Source of the DNA: Methylocystaceae bacterium
Lineage (GTDB): Bacteria > Pseudomonadota > Alphaproteobacteria > Rhodospirillales > Terasakiellaceae
Assembly: GCA_013373205.1 (NCBI GenBank)
Contig: JABXIG010000019.1
Location: 120,310 to 184,309 of the forward strand
Length of the DNA stretch: 64,000 bases
Reading direction: 5' to 3'
This document shows positions 37,239 through 45,827 of the stretch, one piece after another (within the stretch, counting starts at the first letter, position 1; each line of letters starts with the position of its first letter). The position numbers were made by a program, and so were the translations under genes. The notes under the pieces were generated by a model. It had not been told where the DNA came from and did not search any database. It was given only the letters and a program-made list of their open reading frames with translations.

Positions 37239-37973
37239 ATGGCCATTAAATACGAACCCTTGGTAACGGAAAGTCTTGCCAAGCAAATCTCTGAAACCTT
37301 GCGTCAGGCAATTGTGGCAGGTGATTTAAAGGTGGATGAACGCTTACCAACAGAACCGGAACTGGCCGCACGTTTTGGAGTTTCACGTCCCACCATTCGT
37401 GAAGCCTTAAAACGATTGGCAGCTCAAAATCTGATCCGGTCACGCCGCGGGCCCACAGGGGGCACGTTCGTCAATAAACCCGACAGTCAGGAAGCGCGTG
37501 AAAATCTGATAAATATGACGTCATTACTGACATCGATGGGGGAATTTAACCTGACCGATGTGGCCGAAGCCCGTCAGGAACTTGAACTCACTTGCTTGCG
37601 TCTTGCGTGTGAACATCGTGAAGAAAGTCATTTAAATACGATGTTGGAAGAATTATCTGTACAGAAGCAGATCGATTTGGTGGATCAGGATTTTTGTGCC
37701 TCCGACGTTCGTTTTCATCGCGCGATTGTGGATGCCAGCGGAAATTCCATGATGCAGTTTATGATGACGTCGGTAATTGAGGCGGTCCAGCCGATTGTAA
37801 ACTTGATTGTTTTTCCCTTTTGGGATAAGCAAAAAACAATTGATCAACATGTCCGACTTTATGATGCAATTTCCAAACAGGATTGTGATCGGGCTTGTAA
37901 TGTTTTTTGCGAACAGATGGCGGATTTAAAAGATCGTTATGCCAGGGCGCAGGCATTGCGTGATCAAAAATAA
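37239..37973 (+). CDS. GntR-family regulator with FCD domain
   Basis: The 244-residue protein has an N-terminal winged helix (about 8-75, with PTEPELAARFGVSRPTIREALKRL) and an all-helical C-terminal FCD domain (about 95-230). FCD domains bind carboxylic acids, often with a metal held by conserved histidines; H residues in FHRAIVDASGN and DQHVRLYDAI fit this. Its position opposite acuI suggests it controls that gene and itself. ATG 37239 was preferred over GTG 37221, which adds six residues. Confidence 0.9.
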   Translation: MAIKYEPLVTESLAKQISETLRQAIVAGDLKVDERLPTEPELAARFGVSRPTIREALKRLAAQNLIRSRRGPTGGTFVNKPDSQEARENLINMTSLLTSMGEFNLTDVAEARQELELTCLRLACEHREESHLNTMLEELSVQKQIDLVDQDFCASDVRFHRAIVDASGNSMMQFMMTSVIEAVQPIVNLIVFPFWDKQKTIDQHVRLYDAISKQDCDRACNVFCEQMADLKDRYARAQALRDQK

Positions 37974-38015
37974 ATAAGGGGAAAAGCCCCTAAAAAAGAG
38001 TAACGGGGAAAGAAA

Positions 38016-38411
38016 ATGTCAGTCGTCAATACGATGGATTCCAAGCGCGTCACAGACGAGGTTCGCCATGCTAATGATGATCTTGAACATTTCTACCTCG
38101 AAGCTAGACGCAATAAAAAGCTTGCGAACTGGGCGGCAAAAAAGCTGAATATCGACAAAAAAGAATATTTTATGGAACTGGTCAGCGCGGACCTATCGTG
38201 CGGGGGGCCGAAACCTGTTGTGGACAGGATTATGGTTGATTTTGCAAAAGCCAAGATTGATTGTGCCGAAGACGTGGTCTGGAAACATTTGCGCGATTGT
38301 GAAAAAGAAGTCTTTCACGAGATGTTGGCCGATCGTGTAAAGCGCACGCAGGATGAAATGGCTTTGGCCCAGAAGAAAAAATCAAAAATAGATCACAAAA
38401 AAGCCCCTTAA
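38016..38411 (+). CDS. ATPase inhibitor zeta-subunit-like protein (DUF1476)
   Basis: The 131-residue protein resembles the alphaproteobacterial F1-ATPase zeta inhibitor family: LEARRNKKLANWAAKKLN, then YFMELVSADLSCGG and EDVVWKHLRDC. The known inhibitor of Paracoccus is about 104-107 residues, so this copy carries an extra Lys-rich tail (KKKSKIDHKKAP). It may be a second copy or a diverged form; the genome would have to be checked. GGGGAA precedes the ATG. The terminator begins inside its last codons. Confidence 0.75.
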   Translation: MSVVNTMDSKRVTDEVRHANDDLEHFYLEARRNKKLANWAAKKLNIDKKEYFMELVSADLSCGGPKPVVDRIMVDFAKAKIDCAEDVVWKHLRDCEKEVFHEMLADRVKRTQDEMALAQKKKSKIDHKKAP

Positions 38412-38439
38412 GGCCTATGCGCTTAAGGGGCTTTTTTTA
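38401..38439. terminator. Bidirectional terminator overlapping the end of the zeta-like gene
   Basis: AAGCCCCTTAAG (38401-38412) pairs perfectly with 38422-38433 around a nine-base loop and is followed by a T-run. An A-run precedes it, so it also works for the minus-strand stress gene. The left arm includes the TAA stop of the zeta-like gene. Confidence 0.9.
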
Positions 38440-38449
38440 GGAAACGGGC

Positions 38450-39265
38450 TTAGTGTGACATCAACACTGGAACAGTCATGTGTTTGAGAATCTCACGCGT
38501 ATTACCGCCTTTTAGCATGTGCGACACGCCATAGTGACCATGTGCCCCCATTACGATCAGATCAGAACCTTCATCGGCAGCATGTGACAGCAACAAATCT
38601 GTGATGCTGACTTTATCGCGGCGATCATGGGCCGTTTTGCAAGGGATGCCATATTTTTCAAGGTGAACAACCAGTTCTTTTTCGCTAGGTCGTTTGACCC
38701 CCTCTTTCTGGATGGCAAAGACCTCAACCATTTTGGCGTCTTTCATCATCGGGATGGCATCGTTCAGGGCACGTGCCGATTCGCGACCACCATTCCAGGC
38801 GATCAGGCAACGTTGGCCAACGGTTTTGAATTCCCCCGCAAACGGCACGACCAGAACGGGACGGCCACTGTGCAAGATAACATTTTCAGCAAGGTCGGAA
38901 GGGATACCGGAATAGTTGGTTGACCAGTCGTATTGACCCAGAATGGCAATGTCGCTGGTGCGTGTCGCCCATGTGACGGCCTGAACGACTTGGGCGTGTG
39001 AGGTGCACAAAGTGTTGCTGACTTGTGCTGTTACACCGGCATCTTTGGCCGCAGCCATGAAAGAATCCTCAGCTTCAGCTGATAATTTACGTAAGGTATC
39101 ATCGACAGGATGAGTCCCGACGATAGCTGACAGTTGTGGATTTGTTTGGCAGAAAATAGCCGAAATCACACCATCGCCTTTTTTTGCCAAATCCAGTGCG
39201 ATTTTAACTCGCTTTGCACAATGCTCTGTTGCATCCAGATGTAACAAAATATGTTTGAACGCCAT
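38450..39265 (-). CDS. Tandem-domain universal stress protein
   Basis: The 271-residue protein holds two UspA domains. The second ends in the ATP-binding pattern IVMGAHGHYGVSHMLKGGNTREI, the G2xG9xG(S/T) type. The first is more diverged (ILGQYDWS then SDLAENVILHSGRPVLVVP). Such proteins respond to stress and bind nucleotides, but the exact role is unknown. It is divergent from the Nudix gene, with a 208-bp gap. Confidence 0.9.
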   Translation of the reverse strand: MAFKHILLHLDATEHCAKRVKIALDLAKKGDGVISAIFCQTNPQLSAIVGTHPVDDTLRKLSAEAEDSFMAAAKDAGVTAQVSNTLCTSHAQVVQAVTWATRTSDIAILGQYDWSTNYSGIPSDLAENVILHSGRPVLVVPFAGEFKTVGQRCLIAWNGGRESARALNDAIPMMKDAKMVEVFAIQKEGVKRPSEKELVVHLEKYGIPCKTAHDRRDKVSITDLLLSHAADEGSDLIVMGAHGHYGVSHMLKGGNTREILKHMTVPVLMSH

Positions 39266-39473
39266 GAAACTTAAACCTTCCCTGTCTGGTCTGATAATTT
39301 TTTGCTGATTTTTTCTAGCATAGGCAAAATGGGGAAGGTATGTTTTTTCCTTTTTTTTCTATGGTTTTACCTGACCTTCACAAGAACTTAACATTTCTTT
39401 GCATTTCAAAGATGACAGAAGCTTTAAATCTGTGGCAGTAATAAAGTCTTCGTTCACAGTCAGGATCAAACCC

Positions 39474-39908
39474 GTGCCAGCTTATGAAAATGATGCCGCC
39501 TTGTTCTCAGTCAGTCAGAAAGCCATCCTGAAAGACAAAAAGGGTCGGATTTTGATGATGGAAAAAGCCGGAAAAGGCCATTGGGACCTACCCGGTGGTA
39601 AGTTGGATGAAGGCGAAGACATGATTGAAGGCATAGCGCGCGAGATTTTGGAAGAAACCAATCTGGAAAAAGTCACGATCGGGCCTATTATCTATGCAGG
39701 CCGACGTAGCTTTGAAGAAGAGGGCAAACCGGAACGGGTGATGATTTTCTACGCCTGTGAAAGTGATCAGAAATTCGATAAAATCAAATTATCTGACGAA
39801 CATAATGAATGGCGCCTGATGACAGCAGATGATGTCAAGAACGAGAAAAAATACGAGATTAACCCCGTCGTTCGTGCGGCGCTGACCCAAGCCTTTAAAA
39901 ATAAATAG
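39474..39908 (+). CDS. Nudix hydrolase
   Basis: The 144-residue enzyme has a Nudix box with G, E, the RE pair and EE in order (GKLDEGEDMIEGIAREILEE), cleaving a nucleoside diphosphate linked to another group. The residue after the EE block is TN instead of the usual xG. The substrate is unknown. GTG 39474 with AGGA eight bases away is the likely start; the frame stays open upstream to a TTG at 39399. The CYTH gene begins 10 bp downstream. Confidence 0.85.
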   Translation: MPAYENDAALFSVSQKAILKDKKGRILMMEKAGKGHWDLPGGKLDEGEDMIEGIAREILEETNLEKVTIGPIIYAGRRSFEEEGKPERVMIFYACESDQKFDKIKLSDEHNEWRLMTADDVKNEKKYEINPVVRAALTQAFKNK

Positions 39909-39918
39909 AGGTGTAGAT

Positions 39919-40431
39919 ATGTCGGATAATTTAGAGATTGAACGTAAGTTCCTGGTGGTCGCAGAAGGCTGGAAAAATACGGCCAGTGCCAAAAAAATTG
40001 CGCAAGGATATATCAGCCATGATAAGGAAAAATCATCCGTTGTTCGTGTCCGACAAAAAGGCGACAAATGCTTTTTAACGATTAAAGCGGATAAGGGGGA
40101 GCTAACACGACTGGAATTTGAATATGAAATTCCGCATGCCGATTGCGCTGCTATGTTGGAGCAACTCTGCGGGGATGCGATTGAAAAGACGCGCTACACC
40201 GTTGATGTGGGTGGCTTGACTTGGGAAATTGATGAATTTCATGGGGCCAATGACGGGTTGATTATGGCAGAAGTTGAACTGGACCATCCCGACCAGCCAT
40301 TTGAAAAACCGGACTGGGCCGGACCAGAAGTCAGCCATGATGATCGGTTTTTCAATTCCTACATCTCTGAACATCCGTTTTCCACATGGGGTGTGACACA
40401 GGATGATCTGGTTCAGGAAGCCTCTTCCTGA
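39919..40431 (+). CDS. CYTH-domain protein (triphosphate tunnel metalloenzyme)
   Basis: The 170-residue protein begins with the diagnostic EIERKFLV (ExExK) and contains alternating basic and acidic strand residues (VVRVRQKGDKCFLTIKA, TRLEFEYEIP, IDEFHG, MAEVEL). Bacterial relatives are mostly inorganic triphosphatases, though some are class IV adenylate cyclases. A triphosphatase is the likelier role. It follows the Nudix gene by 10 bp and overlaps a convergent CYTH-CHAD gene by 19 bp. Confidence 0.9.
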   Translation: MSDNLEIERKFLVVAEGWKNTASAKKIAQGYISHDKEKSSVVRVRQKGDKCFLTIKADKGELTRLEFEYEIPHADCAAMLEQLCGDAIEKTRYTVDVGGLTWEIDEFHGANDGLIMAEVELDHPDQPFEKPDWAGPEVSHDDRFFNSYISEHPFSTWGVTQDDLVQEASS

Positions 40432-42023
40432 TCGTCCTCACTGACGTGGGCGGCAATGACTTTTTGTTTTTCATGTCCCGTCAATTGGCGAAATTCTTTT
40501 TTGATTTCTTTGGATGAAAACGCAGCGAAGCGTTCCGCAAATTCTGCGCGCACGCTTACCTTATGGGCCATAAAGTTTTCGACGAGAACGCCCATGGCCA
40601 GAAAGACTTTAGGGTCGGTGAAGCCCGCTTTTAGCATATCTTCGCTGTAGTTGTGTAGCGTATCTGCCTGCACATCAAGGTCCTGAAAATCGCCGAGATT
40701 TTCTTGCAAGCCTTTAAGGGCCTTAATCATATCGCCAACTTCTTTTGGCGGATAGAGCGAAGCAAAAAATTCTAACAAGTATCGTAGCTTTTTGGCCGTT
40801 TTACGTAGGTCATGCAAGGCTTCGGCGGGGGTTTCGTCGGTAATAATCCGACCTTCAGCAATGATACGTTTGTAGGTCTTCCAGATACGTTTATCGGCCA
40901 GTTCCCCCACAGGCAGTGCTGCGTTGGGGGCGGTCGGGCGGGCAGGAACCGGACGTTTTAAGAAGGTCCGCCATTTTGTAATGAAATCTTTGAAGCGTTT
41001 GCTGGTTAGATCTTCGACCAATTGGGCGCGGGCTTCTTTATGTTTCAGGATCAGATAGTCATGTAAAGCTTCCAGATCGGTCTGTAAATCGTCACGCAAC
41101 TGATCGCGGTATTTAGGGTAATCCAACAGATAAACATCTAGATCGCGCACCGGTGTTGTGATGGACCCGATCCAGGCTAGTTCCTGAGCATATTTATCTT
41201 CGACTGTTTGAGGCAGAACGCCTTTCATCCGGCTTAAGGCACTGCGGCTACGGCGCACGGCAACGCGCAGGTCATGCAAAAATTCGCTATCAATATCGGC
41301 TAGTGTGCCATCAATATTTCGTTCGATTTGATGAAGCTGATTGGTTAGGATTTCTTTCAAGGCGGCATCGCTGCGCATGTTACGATCGAGCGATAGGTTT
41401 AATTTACTGGAATAATCCTTAGGCGTTTTGCCCACATTGGTCATCAGTGTTTCAAAAAATTCAAACTGTGTGGTTTTTTGCAGGCCCGCAAAAACGGGTA
41501 AAGTCTTGGCAAAGTCTTTTTCGTAACCTGCCAGACATTCAACGCGCAAACGACAGCCCAGCTCCGTCATTTTGCGACGAGGGGCCGTGCGTTGGAAATT
41601 GACTTCCACGATCAGACGAACGCGTTCACGGCCTTTTTTGTCTTCGACCCGAATGATGATCTGTTCGGATTTAATCTCGGTTAAGGGAATAAAAGCCCGT
41701 AAACCCGCCAGTTTGTTAAGGTACTTTTTCATTCGGCCTTCGGGCAGATCGGCAGGCCAGACCGGGATGGTATCGACAGGTATCTGGCTGGCAAGTTTTG
41801 GAGTTTTGCCATCAGCCATCAACCGAACGCAGAGGTCATCGTTTTTTTCAGCAATGAGGTAGAGGTTATCCTGACACAATGCCCAATCAAAGGTGTCCAG
41901 ATAGGTCTGCTCGATGCTTTGTTCGCCCGCGCGTTGACCTTGGGCCAGCGTTGCAACAATGGTGGCCCATTCCTGTGCCGTATGTTCAGTACCCAGTGCA
42001 AAGTATTTTGTTTCTACGGCCAT
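40413..42023 (-). CDS. CYTH-CHAD domain protein
   Basis: The 536-residue protein joins an N-terminal CYTH-like tunnel domain (about 1-200) with a C-terminal CHAD domain (about 215-520). CHAD domains are helical and bind inorganic polyphosphate through conserved histidines; EFLHDLRVAVRRSRSALSRM and EALHDLRKTAKKLRYLLEFF are the repeated signature. The CYTH opening is VETKYFAL rather than a strict ExExK, so the catalytic site may be altered. A GAGGGA ribosome site supports ATG 42023. A polyphosphate-related role is inferred. Confidence 0.9.
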   Translation of the reverse strand: MAVETKYFALGTEHTAQEWATIVATLAQGQRAGEQSIEQTYLDTFDWALCQDNLYLIAEKNDDLCVRLMADGKTPKLASQIPVDTIPVWPADLPEGRMKKYLNKLAGLRAFIPLTEIKSEQIIIRVEDKKGRERVRLIVEVNFQRTAPRRKMTELGCRLRVECLAGYEKDFAKTLPVFAGLQKTTQFEFFETLMTNVGKTPKDYSSKLNLSLDRNMRSDAALKEILTNQLHQIERNIDGTLADIDSEFLHDLRVAVRRSRSALSRMKGVLPQTVEDKYAQELAWIGSITTPVRDLDVYLLDYPKYRDQLRDDLQTDLEALHDYLILKHKEARAQLVEDLTSKRFKDFITKWRTFLKRPVPARPTAPNAALPVGELADKRIWKTYKRIIAEGRIITDETPAEALHDLRKTAKKLRYLLEFFASLYPPKEVGDMIKALKGLQENLGDFQDLDVQADTLHNYSEDMLKAGFTDPKVFLAMGVLVENFMAHKVSVRAEFAERFAAFSSKEIKKEFRQLTGHEKQKVIAAHVSEDDQEEAS

Positions 42024-42121
42024 CTTTCCCTCTTTATTTCGCGGTTGCTTTGTCATGTTTTTGTAACATATTAAGCAATATTATGGGCAAGTCATGTTAC
42101 ATTTTAAGGATAAAATGCCTA

Positions 42122-43954
42122 TTATTTACGCATATCTTTAAGTTTTTCTGCTTTTTCCGCATCAAACCACCAAAATGCCCAGGCACTATATCCTGGATTA
42201 TATTTCGCCCACACGTCCGGCATGCCAAACTTGTTCCAAGCTAAAATACGGGCGGATTTCAAATGCCAGTTCGGAATCACATAATGCCCCCATAATAAAA
42301 CACGATCCAGTGCATGTGTGCGCACGACAAGTTCTTCGCGGCTGGGCGCATTTACGACCAGATCTACCAATTCATCGATCACGGGATTTTTAAGACCGAT
42401 GGAATTGCGGCTGCCTTGTCGATCCGCAGCCGCACTTGTCCAATAATCATATTGTTCATTACCTGGTGACTGGCTTTGACCCAAGACATCAACAATGATG
42501 TCATAATCAAAGGTATCGGTGCGTTCTTTATATTGCGCAGTATCGACCATGCGCACGCTGACGTCTATACCCAAGCGTGACAGGTTTTTCTTAAACGGCA
42601 GAACAATACGTTCCCACGCGGGCGAGGCTTGCAGTAAAATTTCAAAACTTAACGGTTCGCCAGTTTTAAGGTTCACCAGTTTTTTGTCTTTAATGCCGTA
42701 ACCTGCCTGTTTCAGAAGACCAACAGCCGTTTTTAGGTTGCTGCGGATATTGCCTGATCCATCTGTCTTGGGCGGCTGATATTCTTTTGTGAAAACCTCT
42801 TCGGGGATTTGGCCGCGATATTTTTCCAAAATCTCCAGCTCACGCCCTGAGGGTAAACCACTTGCGGCGAGTTCAGAGTTTGCAAAGTAACTGGCTGTGC
42901 GGGTGTATTCATCATGAAATAGGTTTTTGTTCGCCCAATCAAAGTCAAATGCATAGGCTAAGGCCTGACGGACCAGCGGGTTTTTGAATTTGTCGCGGCG
43001 GATGTTGTAGACAAAAGCCTGCATTCCGGCACCAACTTCGTGCTGAAACCGTAGCTTTTGTATCAGACCATTTTTGACTTCGGGAATGTTATAGGCTGTC
43101 GCCCAGTTTTTAGCGACATTTTCATAACGAAAATCAAAAGCCCCGCCTTTGAAAGCTTCGACAGCAACCGTGTCATCACGGTAATAGTCAAAACGGATTT
43201 CATCAAAATTATTTTGGCCCGCATTGACCGCCAGATTTTTACCCCAATAGTCTTTCACCCGTTCAAAAACAATATTACGCCCAGACTCGAATGATTTAAT
43301 TTTGTAGGGGCCACTGCCAAGCGGTGGTTGAAGCGTCGTTTTCGTAAAGTCTGTATCAGCCCAATAGTGTTTGGGTAAAATCGGCAACTGACCAATGATC
43401 ATGGCAAGTTCGCGATTTTCATCATTTTTGAAGGTGAACTTAACGGAGCGTTCGCCTGTTTTTTCAACGCCTTCGACATCACCGTAATAAATGCGATATC
43501 GCGGATGTCCTTCTTTCACCAGCGTATTAAAACTGAAAACAACATCATCCGCTGTAACAGGTTGACCGTCATGCCAGCGGGCTTCTTTGCGCAGGTGAAA
43601 AGCCACCCAAGAACGATCATCCGGCATTTCAATGGTTTCTGCTAACAATCCATAAGCCGTAAAGGGTTCATCCATAGACTGGGTCGTCAGGGTTTCATAG
43701 GGAAGGCTGCTTGCGTATGCAGGAACACCTTTCATGGTGAAAGGGTTTAACGTATCAAATGTAGAACCCGGCGCATAAAGCCGAATGGTACCGCCTTTGG
43801 GCGCGTTTGGGTTGGTATAGTCAAAATGGGTAAAATCCGGTCCATATTTAATGTCGCCATGCATGGAAACGGCGTAGCGTTTCTCTGCGGCCTGAACATT
43901 GAAGCTAAGCGCAAGACCCATAAGCCCTGCAACAAATACCGATTTTAAACCCAT
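42122..43954 (-). CDS. Periplasmic peptide-binding protein (family 5, YejA-like)
   Basis: The 610-residue protein has a signal peptide (about 1-23, ending VQA) and the solute-binding family 5 fold. Landmarks are YAVSMHGDIKYGPDF, RKEARWHDGQPVTADDVVFSF and LGSGPYKIKSF. It resembles YejA and related binding proteins for oligopeptides or microcins. No permease or ATPase gene is next to it, so its transporter must lie elsewhere or it acts with another system. ATG 43954 was chosen over a TTG two codons upstream. Confidence 0.9.
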   Translation of the reverse strand: MGLKSVFVAGLMGLALSFNVQAAEKRYAVSMHGDIKYGPDFTHFDYTNPNAPKGGTIRLYAPGSTFDTLNPFTMKGVPAYASSLPYETLTTQSMDEPFTAYGLLAETIEMPDDRSWVAFHLRKEARWHDGQPVTADDVVFSFNTLVKEGHPRYRIYYGDVEGVEKTGERSVKFTFKNDENRELAMIIGQLPILPKHYWADTDFTKTTLQPPLGSGPYKIKSFESGRNIVFERVKDYWGKNLAVNAGQNNFDEIRFDYYRDDTVAVEAFKGGAFDFRYENVAKNWATAYNIPEVKNGLIQKLRFQHEVGAGMQAFVYNIRRDKFKNPLVRQALAYAFDFDWANKNLFHDEYTRTASYFANSELAASGLPSGRELEILEKYRGQIPEEVFTKEYQPPKTDGSGNIRSNLKTAVGLLKQAGYGIKDKKLVNLKTGEPLSFEILLQASPAWERIVLPFKKNLSRLGIDVSVRMVDTAQYKERTDTFDYDIIVDVLGQSQSPGNEQYDYWTSAAADRQGSRNSIGLKNPVIDELVDLVVNAPSREELVVRTHALDRVLLWGHYVIPNWHLKSARILAWNKFGMPDVWAKYNPGYSAWAFWWFDAEKAEKLKDMRK

Positions 43955-44039
43955 GTGCAACCTGCTTTCTTTCTATAAACTAGTTCTTTCCATAGATATT
44001 GGCGGGGATGTATGATGAACGCAAGGGGTTGATGAATAA

Positions 44040-44651
44040 ATGCCAGTTATCTTTTTCATTATGATCGCAATTTTCGCCACATCGGCGCAGGCAAGTATGG
44101 AAGATGCCATCCGTGCCGTGCAAGAAGGGCGCAATGAAGACGCTTTGGCTGAATTTCATCAATATGCAAGCCATGGCAACCCGATGGCGGATTATTGGAT
44201 CGCAACCATGTACCTGCAGGGGCGCGGCGTTGAAAAAAATATCGATGAAGCTTTGGTCTGGCTGCATAAATCGGCGCGGCAGGATTATACCCCGGCGATG
44301 GTGGTGCTCGGCAATCTGCATCTGGAAGGTAAGACGGGAAAAGTGAACCTTAATCTCGCGCGTGGCTGGTTTAACAAGGCAGTTGAACTGGGCGATCAAT
44401 TTGCCATGGTGCGGATGGGGGAAATTTATATCAATGGGATCGGGGTCAAACCAAATCCGCGGGTCGGGATTATGTATATCAAACGCGCAGCCAAGGAAGG
44501 CTCGCTTCAGGCCAAGCATGTGTTGGGCATGGCGTTTTTAAAAGGGGTCGGTGTGGATATTGACCCGCAGCAAGGGGAATTCTGGTTAAAAAGCGCGGCA
44601 AAAGAAGGATTTGAGCCTTCGATTGCCACATTATTGGAATTATCTGAATAA
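44040..44651 (+). CDS. Secreted Sel1-repeat protein
   Basis: The 203-residue precursor starts with a signal peptide (about 1-18, ending SAQA) and has about five Sel1 repeats, such as ADYWIATMYLQGRGVEKN and AKHVLGMAFLKGVGVDID. AAGGGG lies upstream. It is divergent from the binding-protein gene and ends 7 bp before the convergent nfuA. Function unknown. Confidence 0.88.
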   Translation: MPVIFFIMIAIFATSAQASMEDAIRAVQEGRNEDALAEFHQYASHGNPMADYWIATMYLQGRGVEKNIDEALVWLHKSARQDYTPAMVVLGNLHLEGKTGKVNLNLARGWFNKAVELGDQFAMVRMGEIYINGIGVKPNPRVGIMYIKRAAKEGSLQAKHVLGMAFLKGVGVDIDPQQGEFWLKSAAKEGFEPSIATLLELSE

Positions 44652-44658
44652 GAACGGC

Positions 44659-45210
44659 TTAGACAGCTTCGCGGACTTCGGTGATTTCCGGAATATAATA
44701 GCGCAGCATATTTTCAATGCCATGCTTCAAAGTCGCCCCGGAACTTGGGCAGCCAGAACAGGCGCCCATCATAGTCAGATAGACAATGCCGTCTTCGAAT
44801 TTGTGAAAAATGATATCGCCACCATCTTGGGCCACAGCCGGGCGCACACGGGTTTCAAGCAGTTCTTTGATCTGTTTGACGATCTCTGAATCTTCATCCT
44901 CACCAGCTGCATCGCCTGCTTCATCTTCTTTGACGACGGCTTCACCGGAATTGAAGTGGTTCATCAACGCTTCAAGAACCATCGGCTTCATGATTTGCCA
45001 ATCTTTGTCATCTTCTTTGGTGACGGTGATAAAATCGGAACCGAGGAAAATACTGTCAACACCTTCCACATCAAACAAACGAGTCGCGAGAGGGGAACGC
45101 GCGGCTGAACTTTTGTCATTAAAGTTGGCCGTGCCCTGCGCCATAATGGTTTGTTCAGGGATGAACTTCAGGGTAGAGGGATTCGGCGTTGCTTCGGTTT
45201 GAATAAACAT
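44659..45210 (-). CDS. Nfu-type iron-sulfur carrier protein
   Basis: The 183-residue protein has an N-terminal Nfu domain (about 1-90, MFIQTEATPNPSTLKF opening) and a C-terminal NifU-like domain (about 105-175) with the cluster ligands in GACSGCPSS. It delivers 4Fe-4S clusters to target proteins. Layout matches mitochondrial NFU1 and alphaproteobacterial homologues rather than E. coli NfuA, which has an A-type N-domain. Confidence 0.94.
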   Translation of the reverse strand: MFIQTEATPNPSTLKFIPEQTIMAQGTANFNDKSSAARSPLATRLFDVEGVDSIFLGSDFITVTKEDDKDWQIMKPMVLEALMNHFNSGEAVVKEDEAGDAAGEDEDSEIVKQIKELLETRVRPAVAQDGGDIIFHKFEDGIVYLTMMGACSGCPSSGATLKHGIENMLRYYIPEITEVREAV

Positions 45211-45317
45211 AGGGGCACCTTTCTATGCGGTCACATTAAATATTTATCAGATAAATGGTCTTATTTTGACAAAAGGTCAAGTCTAAAACCAACTAAAATA
45301 GTCAAGTATAGGAAATC

Positions 45318-45800
45318 TTAAGTAATCCGATCCAGGTCTTCGTCCGTCAAGGTGCCGGGCACGACGGTGATGGGAACGGGCAGGCCACCGATCATATCCC
45401 CGGTCAGGCTGGAAACCAGTGGTCCTGGTCCATCGGTTGAATCGGCGGCTGCGAGAACCAAAAGCGAGATTAGTGGTTCTTCTTTCAAAAGCTTCATCAA
45501 CTGGTTTTGACGGTTGCCTTCACGGATATAGATCATGGGGATTTGCCCGGTTATATCCTGAACAGCCTGCGAATATTGATGAACAGCCTTTTCAGCTTCT
45601 TCACGGGCTTCCTCAGCCATCAATGTGCCCACGAACATCCAGTGCTGAAATTCAGCAGGTTCAATTACATACAACAGGGCAACACGGCCGCCTGAATGTT
45701 TGGCACGCTTGGCCGCAAACCTCAAGGCAACATGCATTTCTTCGCTGTCATCGACAACGACCAGAAACACCCGTTCATGAACTTCTTTACTTTCTACCAT
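45318..45800 (-). CDS. Single-domain universal stress protein
   Basis: The 160-residue protein has one UspA domain (VFLVVVDDSEEMHVALRFAAKRA opening region). The late ATP-binding pattern is degenerate: LAAADSTDGPGPLVSSLTG lacks a clear Gx2Gx9G. It begins 27 bp after the DUF2333 gene on the same strand and may be cotranscribed with it. Confidence 0.85.
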   Translation of the reverse strand: MVESKEVHERVFLVVVDDSEEMHVALRFAAKRAKHSGGRVALLYVIEPAEFQHWMFVGTLMAEEAREEAEKAVHQYSQAVQDITGQIPMIYIREGNRQNQLMKLLKEEPLISLLVLAAADSTDGPGPLVSSLTGDMIGGLPVPITVVPGTLTDEDLDRIT

Positions 45801-45827
45801 GGTTGACAGCTTGCCTTTATTTTCAGC

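Noticed and set aside
39275..39339. Eight-base inverted repeat ACCTTCCC/GGGAAGGT between the stress gene and the Nudix gene
   Set aside because: The arms are about 50 bases apart with nothing else to support a site, so chance is likely.
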